The notes: generated by a model from the letters alone, not told the origin. Shown: positions 16,362 to 25,426, counted from the stretch's first letter. The stretch is 64,000 bases of DNA from Hallerella sp964397425 (GCA_964397425.1 CAYNID010000005.1:1-64000), one strand, 5' to 3'. Made by a program: numbers and translations.

Positions 16362-16880
16362 TTACCTTTTTTTGATTGTACAAATTTCGGGCAGGGAGCG
16401 GAATTTACCGGCATAATCCAATCCGTAACCGACAACAAATTCATTTGCAACGGAAAATCCGGAATAATCCGCAGAAACAGAAACTTCCCGCCGAGCCGGC
16501 TTGTCCAGCAACACACAAGTTTTGACAGACTGAGCTCCCTGTTCAGCGATGGCCAAGGAAAGATTTTTGAGCGTATGCCCCGAATCCAAAATGTCATCGA
16601 CTAAAAGCACTTTTTTTCCAGACAAATCCAATTCGTCCAAGCCGTTGACCCGAAACGCCGAATGTTCCATCCCGTTTCCATAACTGCTGGCTTTCACAAA
16701 TTGAATTTCAAGTTCCGGCAAAGCCAACGCCCGAGCCAAATCCGCGGCAAAAACAAAAGCGCCGGTCAAAACGCCAACAAGAACATCGGGAACTTCCTCC
16801 TGCAAAATTTCCGCAGCCAATTCTTGGACGCGCAAATGCAACTTCTCTTGGGAAATCAACACACTTCTTCCGCTTTCCAT
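16362..16880 (-). CDS. hpt: Hypoxanthine phosphoribosyltransferase
   Basis: A 172-residue purine-salvage enzyme that joins hypoxanthine or guanine to PRPP. The PRPP-binding loop VLLVDDILDSGHTL (about 90-103), the N-terminal GVLTGAFVFAADL and the C-terminal FVVGYGLDYAGKFRSLP are all typical and complete. No strong Shine-Dalgarno sequence is seen. It lies about 80 bases after the leuA-like gene on the same strand, separated by a large hairpin, so it may be partly read through. Confidence 0.93.
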   Translation of the reverse strand: MESGRSVLISQEKLHLRVQELAAEILQEEVPDVLVGVLTGAFVFAADLARALALPELEIQFVKASSYGNGMEHSAFRVNGLDELDLSGKKVLLVDDILDSGHTLKNLSLAIAEQGAQSVKTCVLLDKPARREVSVSADYSGFSVANEFVVGYGLDYAGKFRSLPEICTIKKR

Positions 16881-16921
16881 TTCAAAAATCCACTTTCAAA
16901 AGGAAGGTTACGTCAACGAGA

Positions 16922-16952
16922 AGCCTCCCGCAGGCTTCGCCTGCGGGAGGCT
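16922..16952. terminator. Perfect 14-bp stem hairpin between leuA-like gene and hpt
   Basis: AGCCTCCCGCAGGC, loop TTC, GCCTGCGGGAGGCT is a perfect palindrome. The T-run (GTTTT) lies on the + strand side, whereas both neighbours are transcribed on the - strand, where no U-run follows. It may therefore be a 3'-end stabiliser or factor-assisted terminator rather than a classic intrinsic one. Confidence 0.65.
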
Positions 16953-16960
16953 GTTTTAAT

Positions 16961-18517
16961 TCAACGGTACAAAAGGTTCACGCCGCAAAAAATGGCGCGC
17001 ATATTCGCTTTGAGCGTGTCACTCGAAACGCCACGGCCTTCCACTTCCGCGCCATTCGCCTTTAACACGATGCGGCTGAGACCGCGTCCCGCCCACAACT
17101 TGTCCTTGTCTGGAACGACAAGCTGACGGTACTTGACCAGTTCCACGGGAAGTCCTATTTCCCGCAGCAGAACCAGGGCCGCCTCGACCGGGCCTTCTGC
17201 CGTCACGGACTTCACCATCGCTTCGCCGTCTTTTTTAAAGTGGAAAATGAAACGATTTTCGTCCGGAATCACTTCGATGTTGTTGAAAATCAGTCGCCCG
17301 TTCACATTCACAAAACGTTCGCGGAAAATATCCAACACGCGGTCGGCGGAAAGTTCCCCTTCCTTTTCGCTGACGGCTTTCAAAATCGGCTGCAATTCCG
17401 CCGCTTCCGAAAGGGACATTTTATACCCGAACTTGGTGATGATTTCATAAACCGCCGTCCGGCCACTTTGACTGGTAAAGCTGAGCGAATCGTTCTGATG
17501 CCTGCCGATAATCGAATAATCAATCGGACGATAGGCACCTTTTTTCATATCCTTAGTCTTGCTTGCGCCATCCTGATGGATTCCGCTGCGGTGCACGATA
17601 GCCTCGGCACCGATCAACGGAGCTCGACTGTAAATATTCACTCCCGACCATTGGGAAATCAAAATGGCCGTTTCATAGATGCGTTCCAAGTGAATGTCCA
17701 CAGGGGTTCCCGAATTCGCCAACGCCACAACGACTTCATAAAAATTGGTATTGCCGCAACGCTCGCCAAGACCGTTCAAAGCCACTTCCAGCTGAGTCGC
17801 CCCCGCATAAAAACTTTCTACCGTTGCCGCCGTCGCCATTCCCAAGTCATTGTGACAATGTACGGAAATCGTAATGTTCTTCGGCAACGCTTCATACACT
17901 TGCCGAATTTGATTCACATACAGCGCAGGCCGGTAGCGCTCCACCGTATTCGGCAAATTGATGGTCGTCGCACCGGCTTCCACGACAGCTTTCAATTCAT
18001 CGATGACGAAATCCATGTTTTCGAGGCAATCGCCAAAATGTTCCACGCTGAATTCCACATCGCCCTTGTCGCCGACTAACGATTTTGCCAATTTTACACA
18101 AGAAACAGCCCGTTCTTTCACCTGCTCCGGAGTCATGTGCAAAACATATTCCATCGAAAGGGGGCTGCCCGCCAAAAACGTGTGAATCCGGGGATGCGGA
18201 GCGTATTGGACCGCTTCCCAACAACGCTGGATGTCGCTGGGAATGCAGCGGGCAAGGCCCGAAACGACAATGTTTTTTGCCTCTTCATTCCCCTCTTCAG
18301 CCATTTTCGCCGTGAGCTGGGCAAGTTCCTTGCACGATTCAAAATCCATTTCCGAAGATGCCGGAAAGCCAATTTCCGCTCCTTGAACACCCAATTTCAA
18401 CAATTGCAGATAAACGTCTTTTTTCTGGGCGTTATTCCATGGATTCGGCAACGCCTGGTTTCCGTCGCGCAAAGTCACGTCGTAAATAAACGGTTTTCTC
18501 TGATTGTCTTCTTTCAT
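16961..18517 (-). CDS. leuA: 2-isopropylmalate synthase-like protein
   Basis: A 518-residue acetyl-CoA-dependent synthase of the HMGL-like TIM-barrel family with a LeuA regulatory domain. The start at 18517 follows AAGGAG; the frame extends upstream without a site. The catalytic motif DVTLRDGNQALPNPW is near 14-28, SVHCHNDLGMATAA near 220 and NGLGERCGN near 250. The C-terminal 120 residues look like the allosteric LeuA dimer domain. LRDGNQAL rather than LRDGEQ points to the LeuA type-2 branch. Citramalate or another homologous product cannot be ruled out. The first step of leucine synthesis is the most likely role. Confidence 0.82.
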   Translation of the reverse strand: MKEDNQRKPFIYDVTLRDGNQALPNPWNNAQKKDVYLQLLKLGVQGAEIGFPASSEMDFESCKELAQLTAKMAEEGNEEAKNIVVSGLARCIPSDIQRCWEAVQYAPHPRIHTFLAGSPLSMEYVLHMTPEQVKERAVSCVKLAKSLVGDKGDVEFSVEHFGDCLENMDFVIDELKAVVEAGATTINLPNTVERYRPALYVNQIRQVYEALPKNITISVHCHNDLGMATAATVESFYAGATQLEVALNGLGERCGNTNFYEVVVALANSGTPVDIHLERIYETAILISQWSGVNIYSRAPLIGAEAIVHRSGIHQDGASKTKDMKKGAYRPIDYSIIGRHQNDSLSFTSQSGRTAVYEIITKFGYKMSLSEAAELQPILKAVSEKEGELSADRVLDIFRERFVNVNGRLIFNNIEVIPDENRFIFHFKKDGEAMVKSVTAEGPVEAALVLLREIGLPVELVKYRQLVVPDKDKLWAGRGLSRIVLKANGAEVEGRGVSSDTLKANMRAIFCGVNLLYR

Positions 18518-18596
18518 TTCGATCTCCTTGCCGACCCGAAGGTTCACAAAGCCTATTCTTTCGCCATTTGCCACAAAATAAAAGGCTCGCACCATT

Positions 18597-18662
18597 CAGG
18601 AGCGGGCCGTCTGATTGTTGCAAATTTGCGTCAAGAACCGCAACTAGGCAACCGCTCCAAAG
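18597..18662 (-). promoter_or_regulatory. Possible attenuator-like structured leader of the leuA-like gene
   Basis: On the transcript GGAGCGG near 18654-18660 can pair with CCGCTCC near 18598-18604. An inner TTGCG/CGCAA stem (about 18628-18645) competes with a GTTGC/GCAAC pairing. The short leader ORF stops inside this structure. Alternative pairings next to a small ORF resemble transcription or translation attenuation, but no classic U-tract terminator is evident. Confidence 0.4.
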
Positions 18663-18712
18663 CCAAGGCCCGGAAGTCGATTGTACAAGCTGTTGAAGTT
18701 CTTAATTTTCAT
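18644..18712 (-). CDS. Possible 22-residue leader peptide of the leuA-like gene
   Basis: A short frame (starts MKIKNFNSLYN, ends LGFGAVA) between promoter and gene. Three of its 22 residues are Leu (TTG, CTT, CTT). Its ATG falls about 7 bases after the -10 element, so it would be translated from a leaderless mRNA. Position and content suggest a regulatory leader peptide, but chance cannot be excluded at this length. Confidence 0.35.
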   Translation of the reverse strand: MKIKNFNSLYNRLPGLGFGAVA

Positions 18713-18718
18713 GCTTTG

Positions 18719-18747
18719 AATATAGCAGGATTTTTCCTTTTTGGCAA
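18719..18747 (-). promoter_or_regulatory. Promoter of the leuA-like gene
   Basis: On the minus strand TTGCCA (18747-18742), a 17-base spacer and TATATT (18724-18719) make a sigma-70-like promoter with optimal spacing. The expected start is near 18712, about 195 bases before the leuA ATG. Confidence 0.6.
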
Positions 18748-18798
18748 GAGTTTTTAAGGGATACTAGAGCCAAAACGAAATCTCTTCCCTATAAAACA

Positions 18799-18828
18799 AG
18801 ATTCCACCGGCAAAAGTCGGCGGAATCT
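18799..18828 (-). terminator. Terminator of the V-ATPase operon
   Basis: AGATTCC-A-CCG, loop of about 8, CGG-C-GGAATCT pairs with one mismatch. On the minus strand it is followed by TGTTTTAT. It lies about 25 bases after the last V-ATPase gene. Confidence 0.65.
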
Positions 18829-18852
18829 CCTGATAAAAGACTGGGAATGAAA

Positions 18853-19338
18853 TTATCCAATCGGAGTCGAAATGATCATCATCGAAAAGACCATCACGAA
18901 CAAAGCGACCGTTTCTCCGACGCCCATCACCATCAGATAATTCACCATGCCTTTGCCGGTTTCTCCAAGTGCACTGCAAGCGTTCGCAGCAGCCTTTCCC
19001 ACATACCATCCGGAAACGGCAATGCCAAGACCGCCAAAGAGGCCCACGCCAAGATAAGCGGCCCAAAGCGTTGCATGGGGATCCACGCCGCCCTCTGCCG
19101 AAATCTTGCCGAGAATGTACATCATCAGCAACATCCCGTAAATCGTCTGAGCAAGGGGCGCACCGACAAAGATGAGCAAAGAGAACATGGCATTCTTCCC
19201 TTTCAGGTATGCCTTTTTCCAAGCTCCGATGGCGGCCATGCCCGCTGTACCGCATCCAAGCGCAGAACCCAGGGCGGAAAGTCCTAAAGCCGCCCCCGCT
19301 CCGAGCTTGGAGAGAGTTATCAAGACTTGTTCATCCAT
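18853..19338 (-). CDS. ntpK: V-type ATPase subunit K (proteolipid), paralogue 1
   Basis: A 161-residue, four-helix membrane-rotor subunit. It is a duplicated hairpin with the family motifs LGSALGCGTAGMAAIGAWKK and ETGKGMVNYLMVMG. The ion-carrying carboxylate is E142 (GVGETVALF). Compared with Enterococcus NtpK ligands (T64, Q65, Q110, E139), this copy has A63, Q64, V113 and E142, so two Na+ ligands are missing. It is the last gene of the operon, 19 bases after a second K gene. It probably shares a mixed ring with its paralogue or forms an H+-type ring. Confidence 0.92.
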   Translation of the reverse strand: MDEQVLITLSKLGAGAALGLSALGSALGCGTAGMAAIGAWKKAYLKGKNAMFSLLIFVGAPLAQTIYGMLLMMYILGKISAEGGVDPHATLWAAYLGVGLFGGLGIAVSGWYVGKAAANACSALGETGKGMVNYLMVMGVGETVALFVMVFSMMIISTPIG

Positions 19339-19357
19339 AAAATTCGCTCCTGATGGC

Positions 19358-19813
19358 TTAAAGAACCATCATCGCAAAGACGAGAACGAACAAGGCGACA
19401 GTTTCAACAATACCCAGCACCATCAGGTAGTTCACCATGCCCTTGCCCGTTTCACCGAGAGCGTCGCACGCAACAGCAGCGTCCTTACCCTGGAACCAAG
19501 CAGAAGCCATCAGGCCCAAACCGCCAAAAATGCCGGCACCAAGGCATCCGCCCCAGTTCATAAAGCCTTCCGTAGCAGCTTTCGACAAAATGAAGTTCAT
19601 CAAAAGCATGCCGTAAATCGTTTGGGAAAGCGGGGCTCCAACAAAGACAAGCAGAGTGAAAAGCGCGCTTTTGCCTTGTGCGTAGGCCTTCTTCCATACC
19701 GAGATGGCGGCCATGCCTGCAGTGCCACAACCAAGGGCTGAGCCCATCGCGCCCAAGCCCAGAGCTGCCGCAGCACCCATTTTAGCGAGAGTAATCGAAG
19801 TATTCGGATCCAT
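19358..19813 (-). CDS. ntpK: V-type ATPase subunit K (proteolipid), paralogue 2
   Basis: A 151-residue, four-helix proteolipid, closely similar to the next gene over most of its length (LGSALGCGTAGMAAISVWKK; QTIYGMLLM; ETGKGMVNYLMVLG). Unlike paralogue 1 it has the whole polar set of a Na+-binding site: S63, Q64, Q108 (AWFQGK) and E137 (GIVETVALF), matching T64/Q65/Q110/E139 of Enterococcus NtpK. Na+ specificity is inferred from this match. Tandem duplication followed by divergence of the binding site is the simplest history. Confidence 0.92.
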   Translation of the reverse strand: MDPNTSITLAKMGAAAALGLGAMGSALGCGTAGMAAISVWKKAYAQGKSALFTLLVFVGAPLSQTIYGMLLMNFILSKAATEGFMNWGGCLGAGIFGGLGLMASAWFQGKDAAVACDALGETGKGMVNYLMVLGIVETVALFVLVFAMMVL

Positions 19814-19848
19814 TTTTTTCCTCTTTTGATTTGGGATTTAACCCTTGG

Positions 19849-21765
19849 TTAATTTTTACTCTTGGCGAACGGAACGAAAGCAAAACCGCTCCATTGCAAA
19901 TCCAAGCCGTTAGAAAATTCGAGAGTATTCAAACGCACCGCATGAACAGCCACGCCCATCAAAGCCAAGGCGATGTTCAACGCATGGACAAACAGAAGAA
20001 GCACGGCGGCTCCCAATATGCCCACGGCAGAACCGAACAACGGTGAAAGCATGTTGTTGAACGCTTCAGCAATGGCCGCGCCCGACATTCCCACAGCAAA
20101 CAGACGAATATAACTGATTACGTCCGTAAAGCTGCTTACGATGTTGAGGACAAGCATGGGAATCGAAATCCAGTCTTGCTTCAACCGGCTAGGCGGTACG
20201 GAGAACAAAACAAGAAGTATTGCCGCAACAACAAAGAGCGGAATTGCAAAGCCCGGAAGAGGCATGCTCAGCACCATGTTGTTCGCCAACAGGAACATGA
20301 ACCAGCAGCAAAGCAGCCAGCCGACTTGTGCCATGAATGTGGAATCCTTGCGTTTGATGCGAACGATGATATTCCACACGTGAGCAATCGTCAAATGCAC
20401 AACAGCGATGCAGAAGCAGAAAAACTGGATGTGCCCCATTTGGGATTCCCCATGTTCCACAGGAACAAAAGACTCCGGGAAGAACGTGAGGCTAGACACC
20501 CAATTGTGATACGCTTCAAATTTGACAGGATCCACCGGCGCGCTGGTACGAATCCACAGCATCGCATGCTGGATAGGTTCCGGCAGCCATGCGTAATTCG
20601 TCAAATCAAGGTAATACGACCAATGCGCAAGTTCCGGGTTCAATCCCAAAAAGCTCGCATTGATGATTCCCCAAAAGACCGTTGCGCCGCACATCAAATA
20701 CATGAAGCTGAATCCCGAAGAATTCGACTTCGGATTTTTCGCCCGAACGTAAAGCGTGAGTCCCAAGAACAGAAGTCCATAGGCGACGTCGCCCACAATC
20801 ATGGCGAAAAACAGACTGAAAAACACAAGGAAAACGCTGGATACATCGACTTCGCGATATCCCGGAGCAATTCCAATGATATCATACAAGAATTGCATCG
20901 GTTTGGAGAGCTTTCCATAAGTGAGAAGTGTGGGGACATCATCTTCTTCGGTGGGATCTTCTTCGCGAAGTCCCCAACCAGAAGCCTTGGCGGCCGCTTC
21001 CAATTCCACCAATCGGGGAACCGGGCAATAGCCTTGAATGACCGCCAAAAGGTCCGACGACAGCATCCCGGCAGAAACAGTTTCAAACGTATAAGCGTCA
21101 GAAGCTTCCGTCAAACATTCTTGCACCTTGCCCTTGTCCGCAGAAAGTTCCATCAGGCGCGATTCCACATCGGCCAAATCCTTTTCTGCAGAGTTTTTTA
21201 AACTCCGAAAATCAGCAATGGATTTTGAAGGCAGGGCAAGCGGTGTCGCCGGCGTTTTCACTTGGGCAACACAGCCGCGGCTGATAACCGCCCGGCATTC
21301 CCCTTCGGAATTTTCTCCGAAAGGCACCACCAATGCGGCTCCATCCACTTCGAACGGTTTTCCCCGTTCCGAGACGTAAAGGCGTACGAAAATGTTGCGG
21401 GCTTCCAACGCTTTGACGCTTTCCGGATCCAAATTGCCGAAAATGGCATAGTGCGAAAGGGCACTTCCCGATTCGGCGATATCGTCTTCCGCTTTTTTCC
21501 GTTTGTCAAGAAGCTTTTGAACTTCTTCGACAACGGCGGCTCCGCTCAACGAATCCGGGGAAACGGTTTTCTTTTTTCCATCCGGAATCGCATTCAACAC
21601 TTTTTGCACCCGCATCACATCGTTTCGAGCAGCATTCAACGCGTTTCCCACAGGATTCTGAATGGGAGTCACATGCAAAATGCCCATGCTACGGAGCGTT
21701 TCCAACGATTCTTTGCTATCACTTTTCAAGCAAATAATCGTCACTTTTTTCATCGGAGTAATCAT
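19849..21765 (-). CDS. ntpI: V-type ATPase subunit I (a-subunit homologue)
   Basis: A 638-residue stator/membrane subunit that forms the ion half-channels beside the K ring. The N-terminal half (about 1-300) is soluble and coiled-coil rich. The C-terminal half has about seven membrane segments. It includes the conserved channel arginine in SYIRLFAVGMSGAAIAEAFN near 560. Length and order are normal for bacterial V-type I. Its ATG overlaps the stop of subunit D (ATGA). Confidence 0.93.
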   Translation of the reverse strand: MITPMKKVTIICLKSDSKESLETLRSMGILHVTPIQNPVGNALNAARNDVMRVQKVLNAIPDGKKKTVSPDSLSGAAVVEEVQKLLDKRKKAEDDIAESGSALSHYAIFGNLDPESVKALEARNIFVRLYVSERGKPFEVDGAALVVPFGENSEGECRAVISRGCVAQVKTPATPLALPSKSIADFRSLKNSAEKDLADVESRLMELSADKGKVQECLTEASDAYTFETVSAGMLSSDLLAVIQGYCPVPRLVELEAAAKASGWGLREEDPTEEDDVPTLLTYGKLSKPMQFLYDIIGIAPGYREVDVSSVFLVFFSLFFAMIVGDVAYGLLFLGLTLYVRAKNPKSNSSGFSFMYLMCGATVFWGIINASFLGLNPELAHWSYYLDLTNYAWLPEPIQHAMLWIRTSAPVDPVKFEAYHNWVSSLTFFPESFVPVEHGESQMGHIQFFCFCIAVVHLTIAHVWNIIVRIKRKDSTFMAQVGWLLCCWFMFLLANNMVLSMPLPGFAIPLFVVAAILLVLFSVPPSRLKQDWISIPMLVLNIVSSFTDVISYIRLFAVGMSGAAIAEAFNNMLSPLFGSAVGILGAAVLLLFVHALNIALALMGVAVHAVRLNTLEFSNGLDLQWSGFAFVPFAKSKN

Positions 21766-22382
21766 GCAGCCGCTCCTTGTTGGGCAAGTACACGGGCATT
21801 CGCCTTGCTCTTGGCCATCTTGGACCGCGCCACTCCCGAAATCTGCTGGTCAGAAAGGAAGATGTTGATGGTGCGGATGTTTTCTTTCGCTTCCGGAATT
21901 TTCACCTTTTCAAACAAATTGACTCTTTGACTTGTCGAACGCAACTCTGCAGACAGCAATTCGTATTGCTTTTCTAAGACGCGGCGTTCTAAGCGAAGGG
22001 AAATCAACCCCTGAAGAGAACGGATTCCTTCATCGAGCCATGCCGGAGTCGTAAAGAAATCCGGAATGGAAACGTTAAAATCGACTCCATCAAAAAGGGG
22101 AATTTCTACACCGGCGATATTGCCTTCGCCTTGCCGAACTTCCTTGACAGAAATATACTTGTCCCATTCAATGGGTTCGGCATAAAGGGCAATCCACCCG
22201 GCAATTGACTTGCGGAGCGAATCTTCTTCTTCGCGCTTCGCCATCACCTTTCCTTGCAAGGAACGCATTTCCACTTGAAGCTGTTGCTTTTTCAGCAAAA
22301 GCGTCGGCAAATACCGCTCAAATCGTTTGAGCGAATCGCGTTCGGCCTTCAAGGCGTTTTTTGTGAGCTTGACCTTTGCCAT
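21762..22382 (-). CDS. ntpD: V-type ATPase subunit D (central shaft)
   Basis: A 206-residue rotor shaft subunit, almost wholly helical. The N-terminal KLTKNALKAERDSLKRFERYL and C-terminal LFEKVKIPEAKENIRTINIFL are the family signature ends of the long antiparallel coiled coil. It starts 1 base after the stop of subunit B. No separate subunit F is found in the operon, as in other operons of this DUF2764 type. Confidence 0.93.
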   Translation of the reverse strand: MAKVKLTKNALKAERDSLKRFERYLPTLLLKKQQLQVEMRSLQGKVMAKREEEDSLRKSIAGWIALYAEPIEWDKYISVKEVRQGEGNIAGVEIPLFDGVDFNVSIPDFFTTPAWLDEGIRSLQGLISLRLERRVLEKQYELLSAELRSTSQRVNLFEKVKIPEAKENIRTINIFLSDQQISGVARSKMAKSKANARVLAQQGAAA

Positions 22383-22383
22383 A

Positions 22384-23682
22384 TCACCCCTTCTTGGGCC
22401 AATATTGGTTGATCATCTTGGACGGAATGCCCGTTTCTTCTGGAGTAAAGCAATCTGCGAGGATTTCCCAGCCCAAATCCAGAGCTTTTTCTAGCGGGAT
22501 ATTGACAGAAAGATCCATCATTTCCTTTTCAAAACGCTCGCCATACTTCAAAAGTTTATTGTCCCAAGAACTCATTCTGAAGCCCATGGATTGCTTTTCA
22601 AGAGTCTCTTTGTAACTCGCATAAAGCTGGATCATGGTATTCATAATGGTCCGATGGTCACTGCGGGTCTTTCCGTTGACTTGTTGCTTCAAACGGGAAA
22701 GGGAGCCGAACGGTTCAATACGACCGTGCTTCAAGTAGAACTGACCTTCGGTAATGTAACCCGTATTGTCCGGAACCGGGTGAGTCACATCATCGCCGGG
22801 CATCGTTGTCACGGCCAAAATGGTAATGGAGCCGGAACCTTCGAAGTCAACCGCCTTTTCATAACGGCTGGCGAGCTGGGAATAAAGGTCTCCCGGATAG
22901 CCGCGGTTCGACGGAATCTGTTCCATCGTAATCGCAATTTCTTTCAAAGCGTCCGCAAAGTTCGTCATGTCCGTCAACAAGACTAGGACGTTCTTTCCTC
23001 GAGTTGCAAATTGTTCTGCCACAGCCAAAGCGGCATCGGGCACAAGCAAACACTCCACAATCGGATCCGAAGCCGTGTGCACGAACATGACCGTACGAGA
23101 AAGGGCTCCATTCTGTTCCAGATAATCTTTGAGATAAAGATAGTCGTCGTGCTTTAATCCCATGCCGCCCAATACGATGACATCGACTTCGGCCTGGAGC
23201 GCAATCCGCGCAAGCAACTGGTTATACGGTTCACCTGCAACGGAAAAAATCGGCAATTTCTGAGAAACGACCAACGTGTTGAATACGTCAATCATCGGAA
23301 TACCCGTACGAACCATCGTTTTCGGAATGATTCGCTTCGCCGGGTTCACAGACGGACCGCCGATAGCAACCGGATTTTCTTCAATGGCCGGGCCAGCATC
23401 ACGGGGAATGCCAGAACCGGTAAACACGCGTCCAAGAAGAGCTTCGCTGAATGGGATTTCCATCGGATGTCCCAAGAATCGGACTTGAGAATCGGTAGAA
23501 ACGCCACGGGCTCCGGCAAAGACCTGCAAATCGACCATTTCGCCGTCAATGCGGATGACTCGCGCCAAAGAAGTTCCTTGGGCGCTTGTCACCTGCGCGA
23601 GTTCCTGGTTGGCCACGCCATCCGCTTTTACGGTAATGACGCTGCCGGCAATGCGTTCAATGCGATGATAAACCTTATACAT
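22384..23682 (-). CDS. ntpB: V-type ATPase subunit B (non-catalytic)
   Basis: A 432-residue subunit alternating with A in the V1 head. The start at 23682 gives the usual MYKVYHRIERIAGSVITV and overlaps the end of subunit A by 8 bases; the frame extends upstream but only inside subunit A. Motifs include FSGSGIPRD-like FTGSGIPRDAGP near 88, IFSVAGEPYN near 150 and LASRYEKAVDFEGSGSITIL near 270. The P-loop is degenerate as expected for B. Confidence 0.95.
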   Translation of the reverse strand: MYKVYHRIERIAGSVITVKADGVANQELAQVTSAQGTSLARVIRIDGEMVDLQVFAGARGVSTDSQVRFLGHPMEIPFSEALLGRVFTGSGIPRDAGPAIEENPVAIGGPSVNPAKRIIPKTMVRTGIPMIDVFNTLVVSQKLPIFSVAGEPYNQLLARIALQAEVDVIVLGGMGLKHDDYLYLKDYLEQNGALSRTVMFVHTASDPIVECLLVPDAALAVAEQFATRGKNVLVLLTDMTNFADALKEIAITMEQIPSNRGYPGDLYSQLASRYEKAVDFEGSGSITILAVTTMPGDDVTHPVPDNTGYITEGQFYLKHGRIEPFGSLSRLKQQVNGKTRSDHRTIMNTMIQLYASYKETLEKQSMGFRMSSWDNKLLKYGERFEKEMMDLSVNIPLEKALDLGWEILADCFTPEETGIPSKMINQYWPKKG

Positions 23683-25408
23683 TCTTCGTAACCTCCGCAA
23701 CGGAGTTGAATATCTGCTCTTCGAGAGATTTGAATTCCGCCGAATCAAAAGCGACTCGGTTCCAGTCCTTGGTCGTTTGCGTCAACTTCAAGAAGAATCC
23801 TCGAGCCGAATCCTTGTCCTTGAATTCCATCGGAGTCTTCAAAATTTTGTAAACCCGGTCAAAGACATACTTTTGTCTGTCCGCAGAACAAGCCGCATCG
23901 ATTTCGTGATAGGCATCCTGTTGCAGATAGACAGAATCCAAATATTCGGATTTAAGATACGTGATAAAGTCTTCGATAGACGTTCCTTCTTCGCCGACAA
24001 CTTTCATCATCTGGTTGACATCGTTTCCAGCAGCGAGAATGTGCCTTGCGTCTTCGACTTCTTTCGAACCGATGATGCCTTCGTACTTGGACCAGGATTC
24101 AAGCGGATGAATCGCCGGGAAGCGGCGCTGGTCAGAACGTTCACGGGAAAGCCCGAGGAAGGCGCCCACCACTTTCAACGTAGCCTGAGTCACCGGTTCT
24201 TCAAAGTTACCGCCCGCCGGAGAAACCGAACCGCAAATGGTGACAGATCCCGTAGAACCGTCGCGGAGTTTTACGACACCACCGCGTTCATAGAACGAAG
24301 CGATGGTCGATTCGAGGTAAGCCGGGAACGCTTCTTCGCCCGGAATTTCTTCCAAACGGCCGCTCATTTCACGCAACGCCTGGGCCCAGCGGGAAGTTGA
24401 ATCCGCGAGGAGAAGTACGTTCAATCCCATTTGGCGGTAATACTCGGCAATCGTCACGCCCGTATAAACAGAAGCTTCACGGGCAGCAACAGGCATGGAA
24501 GACGTGTTGCAAATGATCAAAGTCCGGGCCATCAAGCTCTTTCCCGTCCGCGGGTCGGTCAATTCCGGGAATTCGCGCAGCGTTTCCACGACTTCGCCTG
24601 CACGTTCTCCGCAAGCGGCGAGAATCACGACGTCGACATCCGCATAACGGCTCATCAACTGCTGCAACACGGTTTTACCGGCACCGAAAGGTCCCGGTGT
24701 ACAGAAAGTTCCCCCTTGCGCCACCGGGAAGAATGTGTCGATAATGCGCTGCTGCATGGTCAGCGGTTTCGTCGGGCGCAAACGTTCCACATAATTTTTG
24801 ATGGGAACTTTGACAGGCCACTTCTGATACATTTTGACTTCGACCGTCTTGCCGTTTTCATCCTTCAATACGGCAACGACATCTTCAACGGCATGTTCAC
24901 CGGCGGGAACAATGGATTCTACGGTCATTGCCGTGCGAATGCGGAACGGCACCATGATGCGGTGTTTGAAAATTCCTTCGGGAACGGTTCCCAGCGTATC
25001 GCCGCCACAAACCTTGTCGCCGACTTTAGCTACAGGCGTAAACGCCCATTTCAAATCACGCGGGAGAGCCGGGAGGTATTTGCCGCGCTGCAAAAAGAAT
25101 CCGCATTCTTCGGCCAAATTCGGAAGCGGGTTTTGGAGGCCATCAAACACCTGGGTCAAAAGTCCCGGTCCCAATTCGACGGACAGGAGTTCTCCCGTGA
25201 AATGGACTTCATCCCCGGCCTTGAGGCCGGTCGTATCTTCAAAAACCTGAAGTTCCGCATAATCTCCGCGAATGCGAATGACTTCACACTTCAGTTCCAC
25301 ACCAGACGAAAGTCTTGCGAAACCGACTTCATTTTGAGCGACAGCTCCGTCGAATGCTACGCGAATCAGGTTTCCGTTCACGCCGACGATTTTACCGATA
25401 CTAGCCAT
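23675..25408 (-). CDS. ntpA: V-type ATPase subunit A (catalytic)
   Basis: A 577-residue catalytic ATPase subunit. The P-loop is GPFGAGKT (239-246). ERAGEV and the long A-type non-homologous insert before the P-loop are present, and LADSTSRWAQALREMSGRLEEIPGEE lies near 335. It converts ATP hydrolysis to rotation, or makes ATP, together with B. It starts 18 bases after the DUF2764 gene and overlaps subunit B. Confidence 0.96.
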   Translation of the reverse strand: MASIGKIVGVNGNLIRVAFDGAVAQNEVGFARLSSGVELKCEVIRIRGDYAELQVFEDTTGLKAGDEVHFTGELLSVELGPGLLTQVFDGLQNPLPNLAEECGFFLQRGKYLPALPRDLKWAFTPVAKVGDKVCGGDTLGTVPEGIFKHRIMVPFRIRTAMTVESIVPAGEHAVEDVVAVLKDENGKTVEVKMYQKWPVKVPIKNYVERLRPTKPLTMQQRIIDTFFPVAQGGTFCTPGPFGAGKTVLQQLMSRYADVDVVILAACGERAGEVVETLREFPELTDPRTGKSLMARTLIICNTSSMPVAAREASVYTGVTIAEYYRQMGLNVLLLADSTSRWAQALREMSGRLEEIPGEEAFPAYLESTIASFYERGGVVKLRDGSTGSVTICGSVSPAGGNFEEPVTQATLKVVGAFLGLSRERSDQRRFPAIHPLESWSKYEGIIGSKEVEDARHILAAGNDVNQMMKVVGEEGTSIEDFITYLKSEYLDSVYLQQDAYHEIDAACSADRQKYVFDRVYKILKTPMEFKDKDSARGFFLKLTQTTKDWNRVAFDSAEFKSLEEQIFNSVAEVTKNV

Positions 25409-25426
25409 TGAAAGTAAGACCTCCGG

